A DNA stretch of 64,000 nt from Flavobacterium gelidilacus DSM 15343 (GTDB taxonomy: Bacteria > Bacteroidota > Bacteroidia > Flavobacteriales > Flavobacteriaceae), in NCBI RefSeq assembly GCF_000422685.1, contig NZ_KE383903.1, positions 511,402 to 575,401 on the forward strand, in the 5' to 3' direction. The first letter of the stretch is position 1; each line of letters begins with the position of its first letter. Position numbers and translations under genes: made by a program. A model generated the notes under the pieces. It was not told the origin of the DNA and searched no databases. It worked only from the letters and a program-made list of their open reading frames with translations. Positions 25,506 through 34,661 of the stretch are shown here, piece after piece.

Positions 25506-26135
25506 CTAAGCCTTTCTAACTTTTTTTATCCAATACATTATAAAAATTGTTCCAACAATTGAAGGTGAAATCCAGTAGATTAAGCCTTCAAAACGTAAAC
25601 CTGCAACTAAAAAAGCAGTAATTGAAGCAATATATGCACCTGACATTTTTCCAATATGAAAAGGTAGGATTTTTGTTTTATCTATGTTTTTATAAAATTT
25701 GAAGTCTCTTATTGAGGTTAATAAAGCCGTTAGTCCAAAAAACAGATATAAGATTCCACCAGAATTATTTCTTAGAAGAAAGTAGGTTCCAAAAAACAAC
25801 ATGACTAAAGAGGCAACAAACATTATACCTGAAATCAATTTATCTGTGAAATTTGCTTCTTTTTTCCTTTTGAATAAAAGGATTCTATTTCCTGAAATTA
25901 CTAAGTAAATGGTGAAAATTCCGATTAAGAATAAAAAGTTATTTTCATGATTTGGTAACCAACAAATTGGTAGAGAAATTAAAGAACTAATCACCATTCC
26001 ATAAGAAAAAACTTTTCCTGATTTTTTGTGATTTGCACTTCCTTTTATAAATAAAATACTTGCTAAACCTGATAAAAGAGCAATTCCTCCAAAAAAAGCG
26101 TGAATATAAATGAAGATTTTAATGACTTGTTCCAT
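25506..26135 (-). CDS. six- to seven-helix membrane protein, DUF2306-like
   Basis: 209 residues, nearly all hydrophobic, with about six or seven membrane helices. The pattern 'HAFFGGIALLSG' near the start and 'NHKKSGKVFSYGM' recall the DUF2306 group of small membrane proteins (His in helix 1, then H-x-x-x-G). No enzyme function is known to me. It stands alone, convergent with the reductase gene across the heptamer array. Confidence 0.6.
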   Translation of the reverse strand: MEQVIKIFIYIHAFFGGIALLSGLASILFIKGSANHKKSGKVFSYGMVISSLISLPICWLPNHENNFLFLIGIFTIYLVISGNRILLFKRKKEANFTDKLISGIMFVASLVMLFFGTYFLLRNNSGGILYLFFGLTALLTSIRDFKFYKNIDKTKILPFHIGKMSGAYIASITAFLVAGLRFEGLIYWISPSIVGTIFIMYWIKKVRKA

Positions 26136-26236
26136 GATATTTTATTTTTATAGAACAAACTTAAATCAAATAGGTTGCTTGAAATATTTTTATATTCTGA
26201 ACTGTTGAAATAGGTTGATGAGTTGTTATTTTCTAA

Positions 26237-27274
26237 CTAATTCTCAATGCTGAATACTACTTTTTCAACTAAAATACTTCGCATTACATCTTCATAGCCA
26301 GGAACAATTTTATTTCCATAAACAGAGGTTGGTAATAAAGGATACTTTGTTCTATCCGAAACCAAACAGTTTTCCATAGGTTGATTGAATGGTTTAAATC
26401 CAGCAAAAGGATGCGTTGCTCCCCAAAGTGTAACAACCTTAATTCCGAGCATAGCAGCAATATGTGAGTTGCCTGAATCCATTGAAAGCATTACTTCTAA
26501 ATTGGAAATTAATTGAAGTTCTTCAGTAAAAGTTAGTTTTCCAGCCACAACAATTACGTTTTTGTGATGGTTTTGTAATTGATTTAATTTTTGAATTTCT
26601 TTTTTTCCACCACCAAATAACATGACTTTTTGATTTGGTTTTTTGGCTAAATCATCAATCACTTGTTGCATTAAATCTAAAGGATATACTTTACTTTCGT
26701 ATTGAGCAAAAGGTGCAATTCCAATTTTTATTCCCGAAAAATCGGGAATCTCTCCAATTTTACTCAGAATATTATTCGACAAAACTGCTTTTTTGGGAAA
26801 CGTTGGATTAGCTAAATCAATTTGAAAACCTAATTTATTAAAAGTTTCAATATGTCTTTCAAACATTGATTTTGTAGGTTCAAAAATCTTGTTTTCTGCA
26901 CGTGTTAATGCTTTTTTATCGGCACGACCTTTGTCTGTTGCAGCCGCTTTTTTTCCGCTTAAAGCAAATAAATTTCGAACTACTTTTGAACGTAACACAT
27001 TATGTAAATCTGCAACATGAGTAATTCCAAATTTCTTCAAGTCTGAAAATAAACGTAGTAATCCTAAAAAACCTTTATGTCTTTTCTTTAAATCAACTCC
27101 AAAAAAAGAAACATACGGAATTGTATCAAAGAACGGTTTAAAAAAAGGTCTAGAAACAACCGTGATTTTTACATCAGGATATTGAATAGAAAAAGCTCTC
27201 AACACTGGAACTGTCATTGCGACATCACCCATAGCTGAGAGCCTTATTACTAATATGTGTTTTGTTTTTGGCAT
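26237..27274 (-). CDS. GT9-family glycosyltransferase (heptosyltransferase-like)
   Basis: 345 residues with the GT-B fold of the ADP-heptose:LPS heptosyltransferases. The N-terminal 'ILVIRLSAMGDVAMTVPVL' is the family signature, and the C-terminal half has 'MSMDSGNSHIAAMLGIKVV' and 'LWGATHPFAGF', which bind the sugar nucleotide. It probably adds a sugar to the lipid A core at the inner membrane. It follows the DUF4254 gene by 13 bp. Confidence 0.88.
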   Translation of the reverse strand: MPKTKHILVIRLSAMGDVAMTVPVLRAFSIQYPDVKITVVSRPFFKPFFDTIPYVSFFGVDLKKRHKGFLGLLRLFSDLKKFGITHVADLHNVLRSKVVRNLFALSGKKAAATDKGRADKKALTRAENKIFEPTKSMFERHIETFNKLGFQIDLANPTFPKKAVLSNNILSKIGEIPDFSGIKIGIAPFAQYESKVYPLDLMQQVIDDLAKKPNQKVMLFGGGKKEIQKLNQLQNHHKNVIVVAGKLTFTEELQLISNLEVMLSMDSGNSHIAAMLGIKVVTLWGATHPFAGFKPFNQPMENCLVSDRTKYPLLPTSVYGNKIVPGYEDVMRSILVEKVVFSIEN

Positions 27275-27287
27275 TTAAAAAAAATGC

Positions 27288-27893
27288 TTATTTCTTATTT
27301 TGGTATAAAACAGGATTTAATTCATCATCGTTGTACATCTTCATTTGTTTATACACTTTCATGAATTTATCTCCATTTTCATAGTCAACGATTAATTGGT
27401 CAATCGAACTAAACATATCGCTTTTTTGATCTAAAAGAACATTCAGTTTTTCTTGACATTTTGCTCTATGTTCTGCTGAAGCTTCTGTTCTTGTAGCTTC
27501 TTCATTCATATGATAAATTTTTAAAGCTAAAATTGACAAACGATCCATTGCCCAAGCAGGACTTTCAGTGTTTATCTTAGCGTCATCTTTTACTTTAACT
27601 TCACTATATTTTTGAAGAAAATAACTATCAATATATTCAACCATATCGGTTCGAACTTGATTTGATGCATCAATTTTTCTCTTTAAAGTTAATGCTGCAA
27701 CTGGATCAATTTGTGGATCACGAATAATATCTTCGTAATGCCATTGTACTGTATCAACCCAATTTTTGGCATACAATAAATGCTCAATTTGGTCTTTTGG
27801 ATAAGGATTATTTATTAGTTGATCTACACTATCATGTACATGATAATCATTGATACTTTGTTCAAAAATGGTAAATGCAAATTTCGCAAACAT
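27288..27893 (-). CDS. DUF4254 family protein
   Basis: 201 residues, soluble and mainly helical, with conserved 'NPYPKDQIEHLLYAKNWVD', 'WHYEDIIRDP' and 'ERIDR...'-like core segments ('WAMDRLSILALKIYHM'). It matches DUF4254, a family of unknown function usually found next to GT9 glycosyltransferases in Bacteroidota, as here. A role in lipopolysaccharide core synthesis is inference from this pairing. Confidence 0.85.
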   Translation of the reverse strand: MFAKFAFTIFEQSINDYHVHDSVDQLINNPYPKDQIEHLLYAKNWVDTVQWHYEDIIRDPQIDPVAALTLKRKIDASNQVRTDMVEYIDSYFLQKYSEVKVKDDAKINTESPAWAMDRLSILALKIYHMNEEATRTEASAEHRAKCQEKLNVLLDQKSDMFSSIDQLIVDYENGDKFMKVYKQMKMYNDDELNPVLYQNKK

Positions 27894-27915
27894 AATTATA
27901 TGGTGTTAATTTGTA

Positions 27916-27923
27916 CAAAAATA
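27916..27923 (-). promoter_or_regulatory. -7 promoter box of the DUF4254-GT9 pair
   Basis: On the minus strand TATTTTTG lies 22 nt before the DUF4254 start codon, in the 74-bp divergent gap shared with upp. No clear -33 box was seen. Confidence 0.5.
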
Positions 27924-27967
27924 GAGAATTTTTATACTTTTAACCTGAAAATCTAAATAATATTCCA

Positions 27968-28621
27968 ATGCACATTCATTATATCTCTGAAGAAAACAGT
28001 ATTCTAAATCATTTTTTAACGCAATTAAGAGATGTCCACATTCAAAAAGACAGCATGCGTTTTAGAAAAAACATTGAACGTATTGGCGAAATTATGGCTT
28101 ATGAATTAAGCAAAACACTTGAATATAAAGACATTAAAGTTCAAACTCCATTAGGTATTAAAGAAACTACAACTGTTGCGGACAATGTGGTTTTATGTTC
28201 TATTTTAAGAGCTGGCTTAGCTTTGCATCAAGGATTTATGAACTTTTTTGATGATGCAGAAAACGGATTTGTTTCTGCTTACAGACATCATTATAACAAC
28301 GATGATAATTTCGAAATATTAGTTGAATATCAAGCAGCACCTTCTTTTCAGAATAAAAATTTAATTTTGATTGATCCAATGTTAGCAACTGGTCAATCTA
28401 TTGTAGCTGTTTTAAAGAAATTACATTTAGAACAAAAGCCCAAAGAAATTCACATTGCAGTAGTTATTGCTGCTCCAGAAGGAATAGCTTATTTAGAAGA
28501 ACATCTTCCTAAAAACTGTCATTTGTGGGTTGCAGCTTGTGATGAAAAACTTAATGAAAAAAACTATATTGTTCCAGGCTTAGGTGATGCAGGTGATTTA
28601 GCTTACGGAAGTAAATTATAA
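27968..28621 (+). CDS. upp: uracil phosphoribosyltransferase
   Basis: 217 residues. It converts uracil and PRPP to UMP in pyrimidine salvage. The PRPP-binding loop is 'LILIDPMLATGQSIVAV', the uracil-binding C-terminus is 'YIVPGLGDAGDLAYG', and 'LCSILRAGLALHQG' is the conserved pyrophosphate-binding segment. It stands alone on the plus strand. Its last 6 bp overlap the 3' end of the convergent DUF6427 gene. Confidence 0.96.
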   Translation: MHIHYISEENSILNHFLTQLRDVHIQKDSMRFRKNIERIGEIMAYELSKTLEYKDIKVQTPLGIKETTTVADNVVLCSILRAGLALHQGFMNFFDDAENGFVSAYRHHYNNDDNFEILVEYQAAPSFQNKNLILIDPMLATGQSIVAVLKKLHLEQKPKEIHIAVVIAAPEGIAYLEEHLPKNCHLWVAACDEKLNEKNYIVPGLGDAGDLAYGSKL

Positions 28622-29545
28622 CTGTAATAAAAACATGGTAATTGAAACGAAGACTAATAAATAAAGTGTTGTTTCTTTCATCCAAATGGTCTTGATGGTT
28701 TCGATAAAATTAGCTCCTAATATAGCTAAAGGAGCTAAACTAAATATTAGATAACTGTTGTTTTTATGGTCGGATAAAACATAAATTAAAACACCTAATA
28801 AAAAAGCAAACAGTATTTTTTTATAAGTTGATTGTTGGTTTAAAGGTTTATTCTGTACCTCAGTTATTTGAGTAGAAAAAAACAACAAAGCCACTGAACT
28901 AAATACTGCTAAAGCTATGTTTTGATATATGTTTTCAAAATAACTAAAGTTAAAACTTGTGTTGATTTCACTATAAAGATCAGATATCAAATTGTTGTCT
29001 AAAATTAAGTCTACTAAAACACTTAAAATTGCAACTGCAAACAATGCTAATATTGGAATAATCCAGTTTTTGTAATTTCCAGACACGTGAAAAATAATAG
29101 AAATAAACACTAAAATTATAAATGAAATACACCAAAAATGAAACAAAGTTGCTACAAATATCCAAAAAGAAGCGTCAAAAATTTTTTCTTTAGTGTTTTT
29201 TAAGTTTTGCAAAGAAATTAGTCTCCTAAGTGCTAATAACAATAAAAAATTAGCAATTATTACGTTGGGCGTTTTAAAAATTAAAGGAAAAAGAAACAAA
29301 AAAATGGAGAACAAAAGAATAGTATAATTATTCGATTTGGTTAAGTTATTTTTTAAGGTCAAGAAATTAAGTAGAAAATAAGAGGCAAATAAAAACAGAA
29401 ACAAACCAATCTTTTGAGCTATTTGCCAACCATCATTTGTCCAACTTGTTTCTTTAAATTGATACAAACCATATAAGAATAAAGTTATTATTCCTAATAT
29501 TAAATAATTTATTGGTCTTGTTTTACTAAAAACACTTGCTATCAT
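28616..29545 (-). CDS. DUF6427 family membrane protein
   Basis: 309 residues with about nine or ten membrane helices and no charged catalytic motif. The N-terminal 'SVFSKTRPINYLILGI' is typical of DUF6427, a flavobacterial family. In this family the gene is often next to upp and the DUF6341 gene, as seen here; function unknown. The pattern of helices resembles polytopic glycosyltransferase-like or polymerase-like proteins, but no motif supports that. Confidence 0.8.
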   Translation of the reverse strand: MIASVFSKTRPINYLILGIITLFLYGLYQFKETSWTNDGWQIAQKIGLFLFLFASYFLLNFLTLKNNLTKSNNYTILLFSIFLFLFPLIFKTPNVIIANFLLLLALRRLISLQNLKNTKEKIFDASFWIFVATLFHFWCISFIILVFISIIFHVSGNYKNWIIPILALFAVAILSVLVDLILDNNLISDLYSEINTSFNFSYFENIYQNIALAVFSSVALLFFSTQITEVQNKPLNQQSTYKKILFAFLLGVLIYVLSDHKNNSYLIFSLAPLAILGANFIETIKTIWMKETTLYLLVFVSITMFLLQL

Positions 29546-29565
29546 AAAGATATTTATTACTTTTG
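29536..29565 (+). promoter_or_regulatory. promoter of the DUF6341 gene
   Basis: TTG (29536-29538) and TACTTTTG (29558-29565) are separated by 19 nt, a good Bacteroidota -33/-7 pair, 27 nt before the ATG. The -33 box lies inside the first codons of the divergent DUF6427 gene. Confidence 0.65.
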
Positions 29566-29592
29566 TGGTGTAAATATAACACTATTAAAAAA

Positions 29593-29823
29593 ATGAAAGC
29601 ATTTTTTGAAGGATTCGCATCTCTTTTTGTTGATTTTTTATTCAAACCTTTTGACTGGTTAAGAGAACTAGAGTTAACAAATTGGTGGATAGCAAACATT
29701 ATAAACTGGGTATTTATCATCATTTGTATTGTCGCAATGGTCTATTGGACTAAAAAATTAAATATCTTCAAAAGCAATGGTGAAGATAATGATGATACAA
29801 CAGCTCATTCATTCTTAGGTTAA
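29593..29823 (+). CDS. DUF6341 family small membrane protein
   Basis: I start at the ATG at 29593 (76 residues, 'MKAFFEGFASLFVDFLFKPF'); an upstream in-frame GTG overlaps the promoter. An amphipathic N-terminal helix is followed by 'WLRELELTNWWIANIINW' and one clear membrane helix, then an acidic tail. It matches DUF6341, unknown function, found in the upp-purD neighbourhood of flavobacteria. Its last 9 bp overlap the convergent purD 3' end. Confidence 0.8.
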   Translation: MKAFFEGFASLFVDFLFKPFDWLRELELTNWWIANIINWVFIIICIVAMVYWTKKLNIFKSNGEDNDDTTAHSFLG

Positions 29824-31089
29824 ATCGAAACCTATATCTTTTCGATAATTCATCTTATCAAAATGTAATTTATTTATGTTTTGATAAGATTTTTTTATGG
29901 CTTCATCGAAGGAATTTCCATAGGATGTAATGGCTAAAACTCTTCCTCCATTTGAAACAACTTTACCATCTTCAAGTTTAGTTCCTGCATGAAACACTAA
30001 GGAATCTTCAATAGTCTCTAAACCTGTAATCTCTTTCCCTTTTTCGTAGGCTTCAGGATAACCACCGGAAACTACCATAATTGTAGTTGCACTTCTTTCG
30101 TCAATTTCTAAAGTAATTTTGTCTAATTCCTGTTTTGCAATCGCATCAAAAATTTCAACTAAATCTGATTTTAATCTTGGCATAACCACTTCTGTTTCTG
30201 GGTCACCCATTCTTACGTTATATTCAATAACTATTGGTTCGCCCTTCACATTGATTAATCCTATGAAAACAAATCCTTTGTAATCAATATTGTCATTTTG
30301 GAATCCTTGAATAGTTGGTTTTACGATTCTAGTTTCAATTTTTTCTAATAAAACTGAATCTGCGAATGGAACTGGAGAAACTGCTCCCATTCCACCTGTA
30401 TTTAAACCAGTATCACCTTCACCGATTCTTTTATAATCTTTCGCAGTAGGAAGGATTTTGTAATTTTTTCCATCTGTCAATACAAAACAACTTAATTCAA
30501 TTCCATCTAAAAACTCTTCGATAACAACTTTTGAACTTGCAGTACCAAATTTAGCATCAACCAACATACTTCTTAATTCGGTTTTGGCTTCTTTTAAGTC
30601 ATTTAGGATTAAAACTCCTTTTCCTGCCGCTAATCCATCTGCTTTTAAAACGTATGGTGCTTCTAAAGTTTCTAGGAATTTATAACCTTTTTCAACAGTT
30701 TCGGCCGTAAAGCTTTCATATTTTGCGGTTGGAATATTGTTTTTAACTAAAAACTCTTTGGCAAATTCTTTACTTCCTTCTAATTGAGCTCCAATTTTTG
30801 ATGGTCCAATTACTGGAATTTGATTAATTTCAGAATCATTTTGAAAAAAGTCATAAATACCATTTACTAAAGGATCTTCTGGCCCAACAACAACCATGTT
30901 GATTTTATTTTGAAGAACTATTTTTTTAACAGCTTCAAAATCATTTGGATCTAAATCGATGTTCGTTGCAATTTGACTTGTTCCGGCATTTCCTGGAGCA
31001 ACATATAAATTTTGACATTTATCGCTTTGTAACATTTTCCAAGCTAAAGCATGTTCTCTTCCTCCTGAACCTAATAGTAAAATATTCAT
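29815..31089 (-). CDS. purD: phosphoribosylamine-glycine ligase
   Basis: 424 residues. It joins glycine to 5-phosphoribosylamine with ATP in the second step of purine synthesis. The start 'MNILLLGSGGREHALAWK' is the GARS N-terminal signature; the ATP-grasp core shows 'VLKADGLAAGKGV' and 'NVRMGDPETEVVMPR'. It is a single-domain enzyme, not fused to purM or purN. The 150-bp upstream gap is shared with the divergent PaaK-like gene and contains a leader hairpin. Confidence 0.97.
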   Translation of the reverse strand: MNILLLGSGGREHALAWKMLQSDKCQNLYVAPGNAGTSQIATNIDLDPNDFEAVKKIVLQNKINMVVVGPEDPLVNGIYDFFQNDSEINQIPVIGPSKIGAQLEGSKEFAKEFLVKNNIPTAKYESFTAETVEKGYKFLETLEAPYVLKADGLAAGKGVLILNDLKEAKTELRSMLVDAKFGTASSKVVIEEFLDGIELSCFVLTDGKNYKILPTAKDYKRIGEGDTGLNTGGMGAVSPVPFADSVLLEKIETRIVKPTIQGFQNDNIDYKGFVFIGLINVKGEPIVIEYNVRMGDPETEVVMPRLKSDLVEIFDAIAKQELDKITLEIDERSATTIMVVSGGYPEAYEKGKEITGLETIEDSLVFHAGTKLEDGKVVSNGGRVLAITSYGNSFDEAIKKSYQNINKLHFDKMNYRKDIGFDLT

Positions 31090-31102
31090 TTTTGTTGTGT
31101 TT

Positions 31103-31123
31103 AATCTGAACTTGTTTCAGATT
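31103..31123 (-). other. hairpin in the purD leader
   Basis: A perfect 8-bp inverted repeat (AATCTGAA / TTCAGATT) with a 5-nt loop lies 13 bp before the purD start codon, within the predicted transcript. No T-run follows, so it is more likely a translational element or mRNA stabiliser than a terminator. Confidence 0.45.
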
Positions 31124-31156
31124 CTCATCTTAGTTAGTTCGGTTTAGTTGTTACGG

Positions 31157-31164
31157 CAAAAATA
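31157..31164 (-). promoter_or_regulatory. -7 promoter box of purD
   Basis: On the minus strand TATTTTTG gives a leader of about 60 nt before purD. No convincing -33 element was found. Confidence 0.45.
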
Positions 31165-31215
31165 CTTTGTTTTGTTTTTAAAATATAATTTTCGTTTAAA
31201 AAGTTTTAGTTTTCT

Positions 31216-31223
31216 TATTTTTG
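31216..31223 (+). promoter_or_regulatory. -7 promoter box of the PaaK/CapK-like gene
   Basis: TATTTTTG lies 16 nt before the GTG start codon of the polysaccharide-locus gene at 31240. Confidence 0.45.
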
Positions 31224-31239
31224 ATAAAATTTACAAAAC

Positions 31240-32550
31240 GTGTTTAAATTATTTGATTTTTCATTACGATTAAATGGTTTTCCAATAAAGAAAGCTACAA
31301 CTGTATTTGAAAAAATTTTAGCAATTTCAGAAGGAAAATTTGAAACTTATGTAACAAAAAAACGCAATGAAATTGTAAATTTTCATCTTCAAAACAATAC
31401 GTTTTATCAAAAATTAGTTGGGAAAGCTGAAATTGAAAATTGGAATACTTTACCAGTTTTAACTAAGAAAGATTTACAACAACCTTTAGCCGAAAGACTT
31501 TCAGATGGTTATTCACCAAAAACTGTTTTTGTCAACAAAACTTCTGGTTCTAGTGGTGCTCCTTTTGTTTTTGCTAAAGATAAGATGTGTCATGCGATTA
31601 CTTGGGCTTCGATAATTTATCGTTTTGGTTGGTATGGAATTGATTTTAATTCAAGTTATCAAGCGCGTTTTTATGGAATTCCGTTAGATTTTATTGGAAA
31701 TAAAAAAGAACGTTTGAAAGATTTTTTGGGAAATCGTTATCGTTTTTCAATTTTTGATTTGTCTGATGACTTTTTAGAAAACGTATTAGCAAAGTTTAAG
31801 AGATCAAAATTCGATTACATTAATGGTTACACAAGTTCAATTGTATTATTTGCTAAGTTTTTACAACAAAAAAACATTGTTTTAAAAGATGTTTGTCCAA
31901 CTTTAAAAGTTTGTTTAGTGACTTCTGAAATGCTTTTTGATGAAGACAAAATACTGATGGAAAAGCAATTTGGTGTTCCAATTGTGAATGAATATGGTGC
32001 ATCTGAATTAGATTTAATTGCTTTTGAAAACACAAAAGGGGAATGGCAAGTTAATAGTGAAACTCTTTTTGTTGAAATTTTAGATGATAATAATCAACCT
32101 GTCCCAAACGGAAAAGAAGGAAAAATTGTGATTACTTCCTTATATAACAAAGCTCATCCTTTTATTAGATATGAAATCGGTGATGTTGGTATTTTGGATG
32201 AAAAAAGCACCTTTAAAAAACCTATTTTAAAGAAATTAATTGGTCGAACAAATGATTTGGCTGTTTTGCCAAGTGGAAAAAAATCTCCAGGTTTAACGTT
32301 TTACTATGTTACAAAAAGTATTATTGAAGACGATGGAAATGTAAAAGAATTTGTAGTAAAACAAACTAAAATTGATTCCTTCGAAATTGATTATGTAAGT
32401 GAATTTAATTTAACTTCAGCTCAAATTAAGAAAATTGAAGATGCTATTGAATTGTATTTAGAACCTAATCTGAAGTTTATTTTTACAAGAAAAGACTTTT
32501 TAGAAAGAACTAAAAGAGGAAAATTGAAACAGTTTCAGTCTATGCTTTAA
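31240..32550 (+). CDS. PaaK/CapK-like adenylate-forming enzyme
   Basis: 436 residues with the fold of phenylacetate-CoA ligases. The AMP-binding loop is 'VNKTSGSSGAPFVF', followed by 'NEYGASELDLIAF' and the C-terminal 'GRTNDLAVLPSGKK'. Members encoded in capsule loci (CapK group) are thought to activate or transfer an acyl or amino-acid group onto a glycan. The start is GTG; the -7 box is 16 nt upstream. It is convergent with the GT2 gene (4-bp overlap) and marks the left edge of the polysaccharide locus. Confidence 0.85.
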   Translation: MFKLFDFSLRLNGFPIKKATTVFEKILAISEGKFETYVTKKRNEIVNFHLQNNTFYQKLVGKAEIENWNTLPVLTKKDLQQPLAERLSDGYSPKTVFVNKTSGSSGAPFVFAKDKMCHAITWASIIYRFGWYGIDFNSSYQARFYGIPLDFIGNKKERLKDFLGNRYRFSIFDLSDDFLENVLAKFKRSKFDYINGYTSSIVLFAKFLQQKNIVLKDVCPTLKVCLVTSEMLFDEDKILMEKQFGVPIVNEYGASELDLIAFENTKGEWQVNSETLFVEILDDNNQPVPNGKEGKIVITSLYNKAHPFIRYEIGDVGILDEKSTFKKPILKKLIGRTNDLAVLPSGKKSPGLTFYYVTKSIIEDDGNVKEFVVKQTKIDSFEIDYVSEFNLTSAQIKKIEDAIELYLEPNLKFIFTRKDFLERTKRGKLKQFQSML

Positions 32551-33299
32551 TTTCTATACTTCATAAAACCACGATACATCCAATGTAACATATAATAAGT
32601 GGATTGAAAAACGTTTAATTGTTCAACTTCTCTATAAAATTGCCATTGATATTTCAATAAATTAGATTTTTTACGTGATAAAGAATTTTCTCTAATTCGA
32701 TAAATGGCTTTTGGTTCTTGAATTCCGTAAGCAAAAGGAATTTCCTTTAAGTATTGCAACCACAAACCCATATCTTGACGTTTTCGTATTAAAGGCATTG
32801 ATTTTTTTCCCAAAGTTTCAATATCTAAAAATGCCGTTAAACAACTAATAGAGTTTGATTTTAAAATATCCGAATAAGTTACTTTTTGAGGAACAATGAA
32901 ATCAGAATAAATGAAATTTAGTTCTTCATCTGAACGTTTGTAAGAAGAAAACACAAAATGAATTCCGGTTTCTTGAATGGTTTTGATGCTGTTTTCGATA
33001 AAATTTTCAAACCAAACATCATCTGCATCTAAAAACGTCATGTACTTTCCGGAAACATGTTCAATTCCTTTGTTACGAGCAACTGCTGGCCCTGAATTTG
33101 ATTCTAATTGATGAAGTTGTATTCTGTTGTCATTAGTAATAAAAGACTTGATTAAATCGATTGTATTATCAGAAGAGCAATCATCAACCAAAATCATTTC
33201 CCAATTTTGATGGGTTTGTTTTTGAACAGATGTAATCGTTTCAGTAATATATTTAGCTGAATTGAATGTTGGAGTTACAATGGAGACTAGGTTTCTCAT
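32547..33299 (-). CDS. GT2-family glycosyltransferase
   Basis: 250 residues with a GT-A fold. The N-terminal 'VSIVTPTFNSAKYITETI' and 'WEMILVDDCSSDNT' bind the sugar nucleotide, and the metal-binding DxD is 'FLDADDVWF'. It adds one sugar to the growing lipid-linked unit on the cytoplasmic side. Its start shares a base with the stop of the initiating sugar transferase gene, so it probably adds the second sugar; that order is inference. Confidence 0.92.
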   Translation of the reverse strand: MRNLVSIVTPTFNSAKYITETITSVQKQTHQNWEMILVDDCSSDNTIDLIKSFITNDNRIQLHQLESNSGPAVARNKGIEHVSGKYMTFLDADDVWFENFIENSIKTIQETGIHFVFSSYKRSDEELNFIYSDFIVPQKVTYSDILKSNSISCLTAFLDIETLGKKSMPLIRKRQDMGLWLQYLKEIPFAYGIQEPKAIYRIRENSLSRKKSNLLKYQWQFYREVEQLNVFQSTYYMLHWMYRGFMKYRN

Positions 33300-34657
33300 T
33301 AGTATGCTTTATCATCTCCTTTAAAAATATTTACTACGGTTTGAATTATAATTTTGATGTCCATTATAAAAGACCAATTTTCAATATAGAAAACATCGAA
33401 TTTTATTCTATTAATCATGTCGTCATCCGTTTCAATTTCTCCTCTAAATCCTTTTACTTGTGCCAAACCTGTTACTCCAGGCTTTACATAATGCCTAACC
33501 ATATATTTTTTAACCTTATTGCCATAAGCTACATTTTGTGACCATAAGTGAGGTCTTGGTCCAACTACAGACATTTCTCCTTTTAATACATTAAAAAATT
33601 GAGGTATTTCGTCTATGCTTGTTTTTCTTATAAATCGACCTATTTTAGTTACTCTTGGGTCATTTTTTGAAGCTTCGGTTTCTGTTGTTCCATTTAACTT
33701 CATGGATCGAAACTTATAACAACTAAATTCTTCTTCATTAATTCCTGGTCTACTTTGTTTAAAAAAAACGGGGCCTTTTGATTCTAATTTAATTAATATT
33801 GCCAAAAGTGGTGTTAACCATGAAAGGACGCCTATAACTATTAGTAGTGAAAAAACAACATCAAAAGTTCTTTTTATTAGTTGAATTGTAGGATTGTGAA
33901 GCGGTGTTTTTTGTAGTGTTAAAACAGGAAATAATTCGTAATAATTTGTTCGAAAATTTTTCGAAAACACATCTGTTGAATCTGGAATAAACTTGATTTC
34001 AATTTTATTTGCATCTGAAAATTCTACCAATTCTTTCATTTGATTATTGGAAATTTCATTTAAAGAACAATATATCTCATCTATATTGTTTTCAATACAA
34101 AAAGTATAAAGTAAATTGGTTTTGCCTATTATTTTTTCATTCTTTTTTTTATCTGAAAAAAAACCTTTAAACCTATATCCATAGTCATCTCTTTCGTCAA
34201 AAATGTTTTTTAAGTTAATTGCTTCATCCGTAAAACCAACAATTACAACATTTCTATAATTATTTCCTGTAGATAATCGATATTTTTTTAAATAATAAAA
34301 AAGCAGCGTTTTTATTATTATAATTATTAAGAAAAGAACTAAAATATATAATGATATTGCTTTGCCGCTAAAAATCGCTATTTTGTAAAAAGGGAAAAAA
34401 GCAATAATAACAAGTGTAAAAAAAACGGCTTGTTTTACAATTTTAGAAAGTATTTCTACTGGTGTGGTAAAACGAAAAACTTCGTAAAATTTAGTAAAAA
34501 AGGAGACAACTACCCAAGAACCAAAAAGAAAAGTTCCAAATAATATAAAATCTATGTTTAATCCTTTAAAAAAATAAGGAAAAAGCATTAAGATCATAAT
34601 TAAATCTAATAACACACTAAATGGTCTTATGTATTTTGAATATCTGCCTTTATGCAT
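33299..34657 (-). CDS. initiating polyprenyl-phosphate sugar transferase (WcaJ/WbaP type)
   Basis: 452 residues: four N-terminal membrane helices, a Rossmann-like middle domain ('YRNVVIVGFTDEAINL'), a further membrane-re-entrant helix and the C-terminal catalytic domain with 'KRTFDVVFSLL', 'YKFRSM', 'DEIPQFFNVLKGEMSVVGPR' and 'KPGVTGLAQVKGFRG'. It transfers a sugar-1-phosphate to undecaprenyl phosphate, the first membrane step of the repeat unit. It overlaps the GT2 gene by one base and is 4 bp downstream of the UDP-glucuronate decarboxylase gene. Confidence 0.95.
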   Translation of the reverse strand: MHKGRYSKYIRPFSVLLDLIMILMLFPYFFKGLNIDFILFGTFLFGSWVVVSFFTKFYEVFRFTTPVEILSKIVKQAVFFTLVIIAFFPFYKIAIFSGKAISLYILVLFLIIIIIKTLLFYYLKKYRLSTGNNYRNVVIVGFTDEAINLKNIFDERDDYGYRFKGFFSDKKKNEKIIGKTNLLYTFCIENNIDEIYCSLNEISNNQMKELVEFSDANKIEIKFIPDSTDVFSKNFRTNYYELFPVLTLQKTPLHNPTIQLIKRTFDVVFSLLIVIGVLSWLTPLLAILIKLESKGPVFFKQSRPGINEEEFSCYKFRSMKLNGTTETEASKNDPRVTKIGRFIRKTSIDEIPQFFNVLKGEMSVVGPRPHLWSQNVAYGNKVKKYMVRHYVKPGVTGLAQVKGFRGEIETDDDMINRIKFDVFYIENWSFIMDIKIIIQTVVNIFKGDDKAY

Positions 34658-34661
34658 TGAT

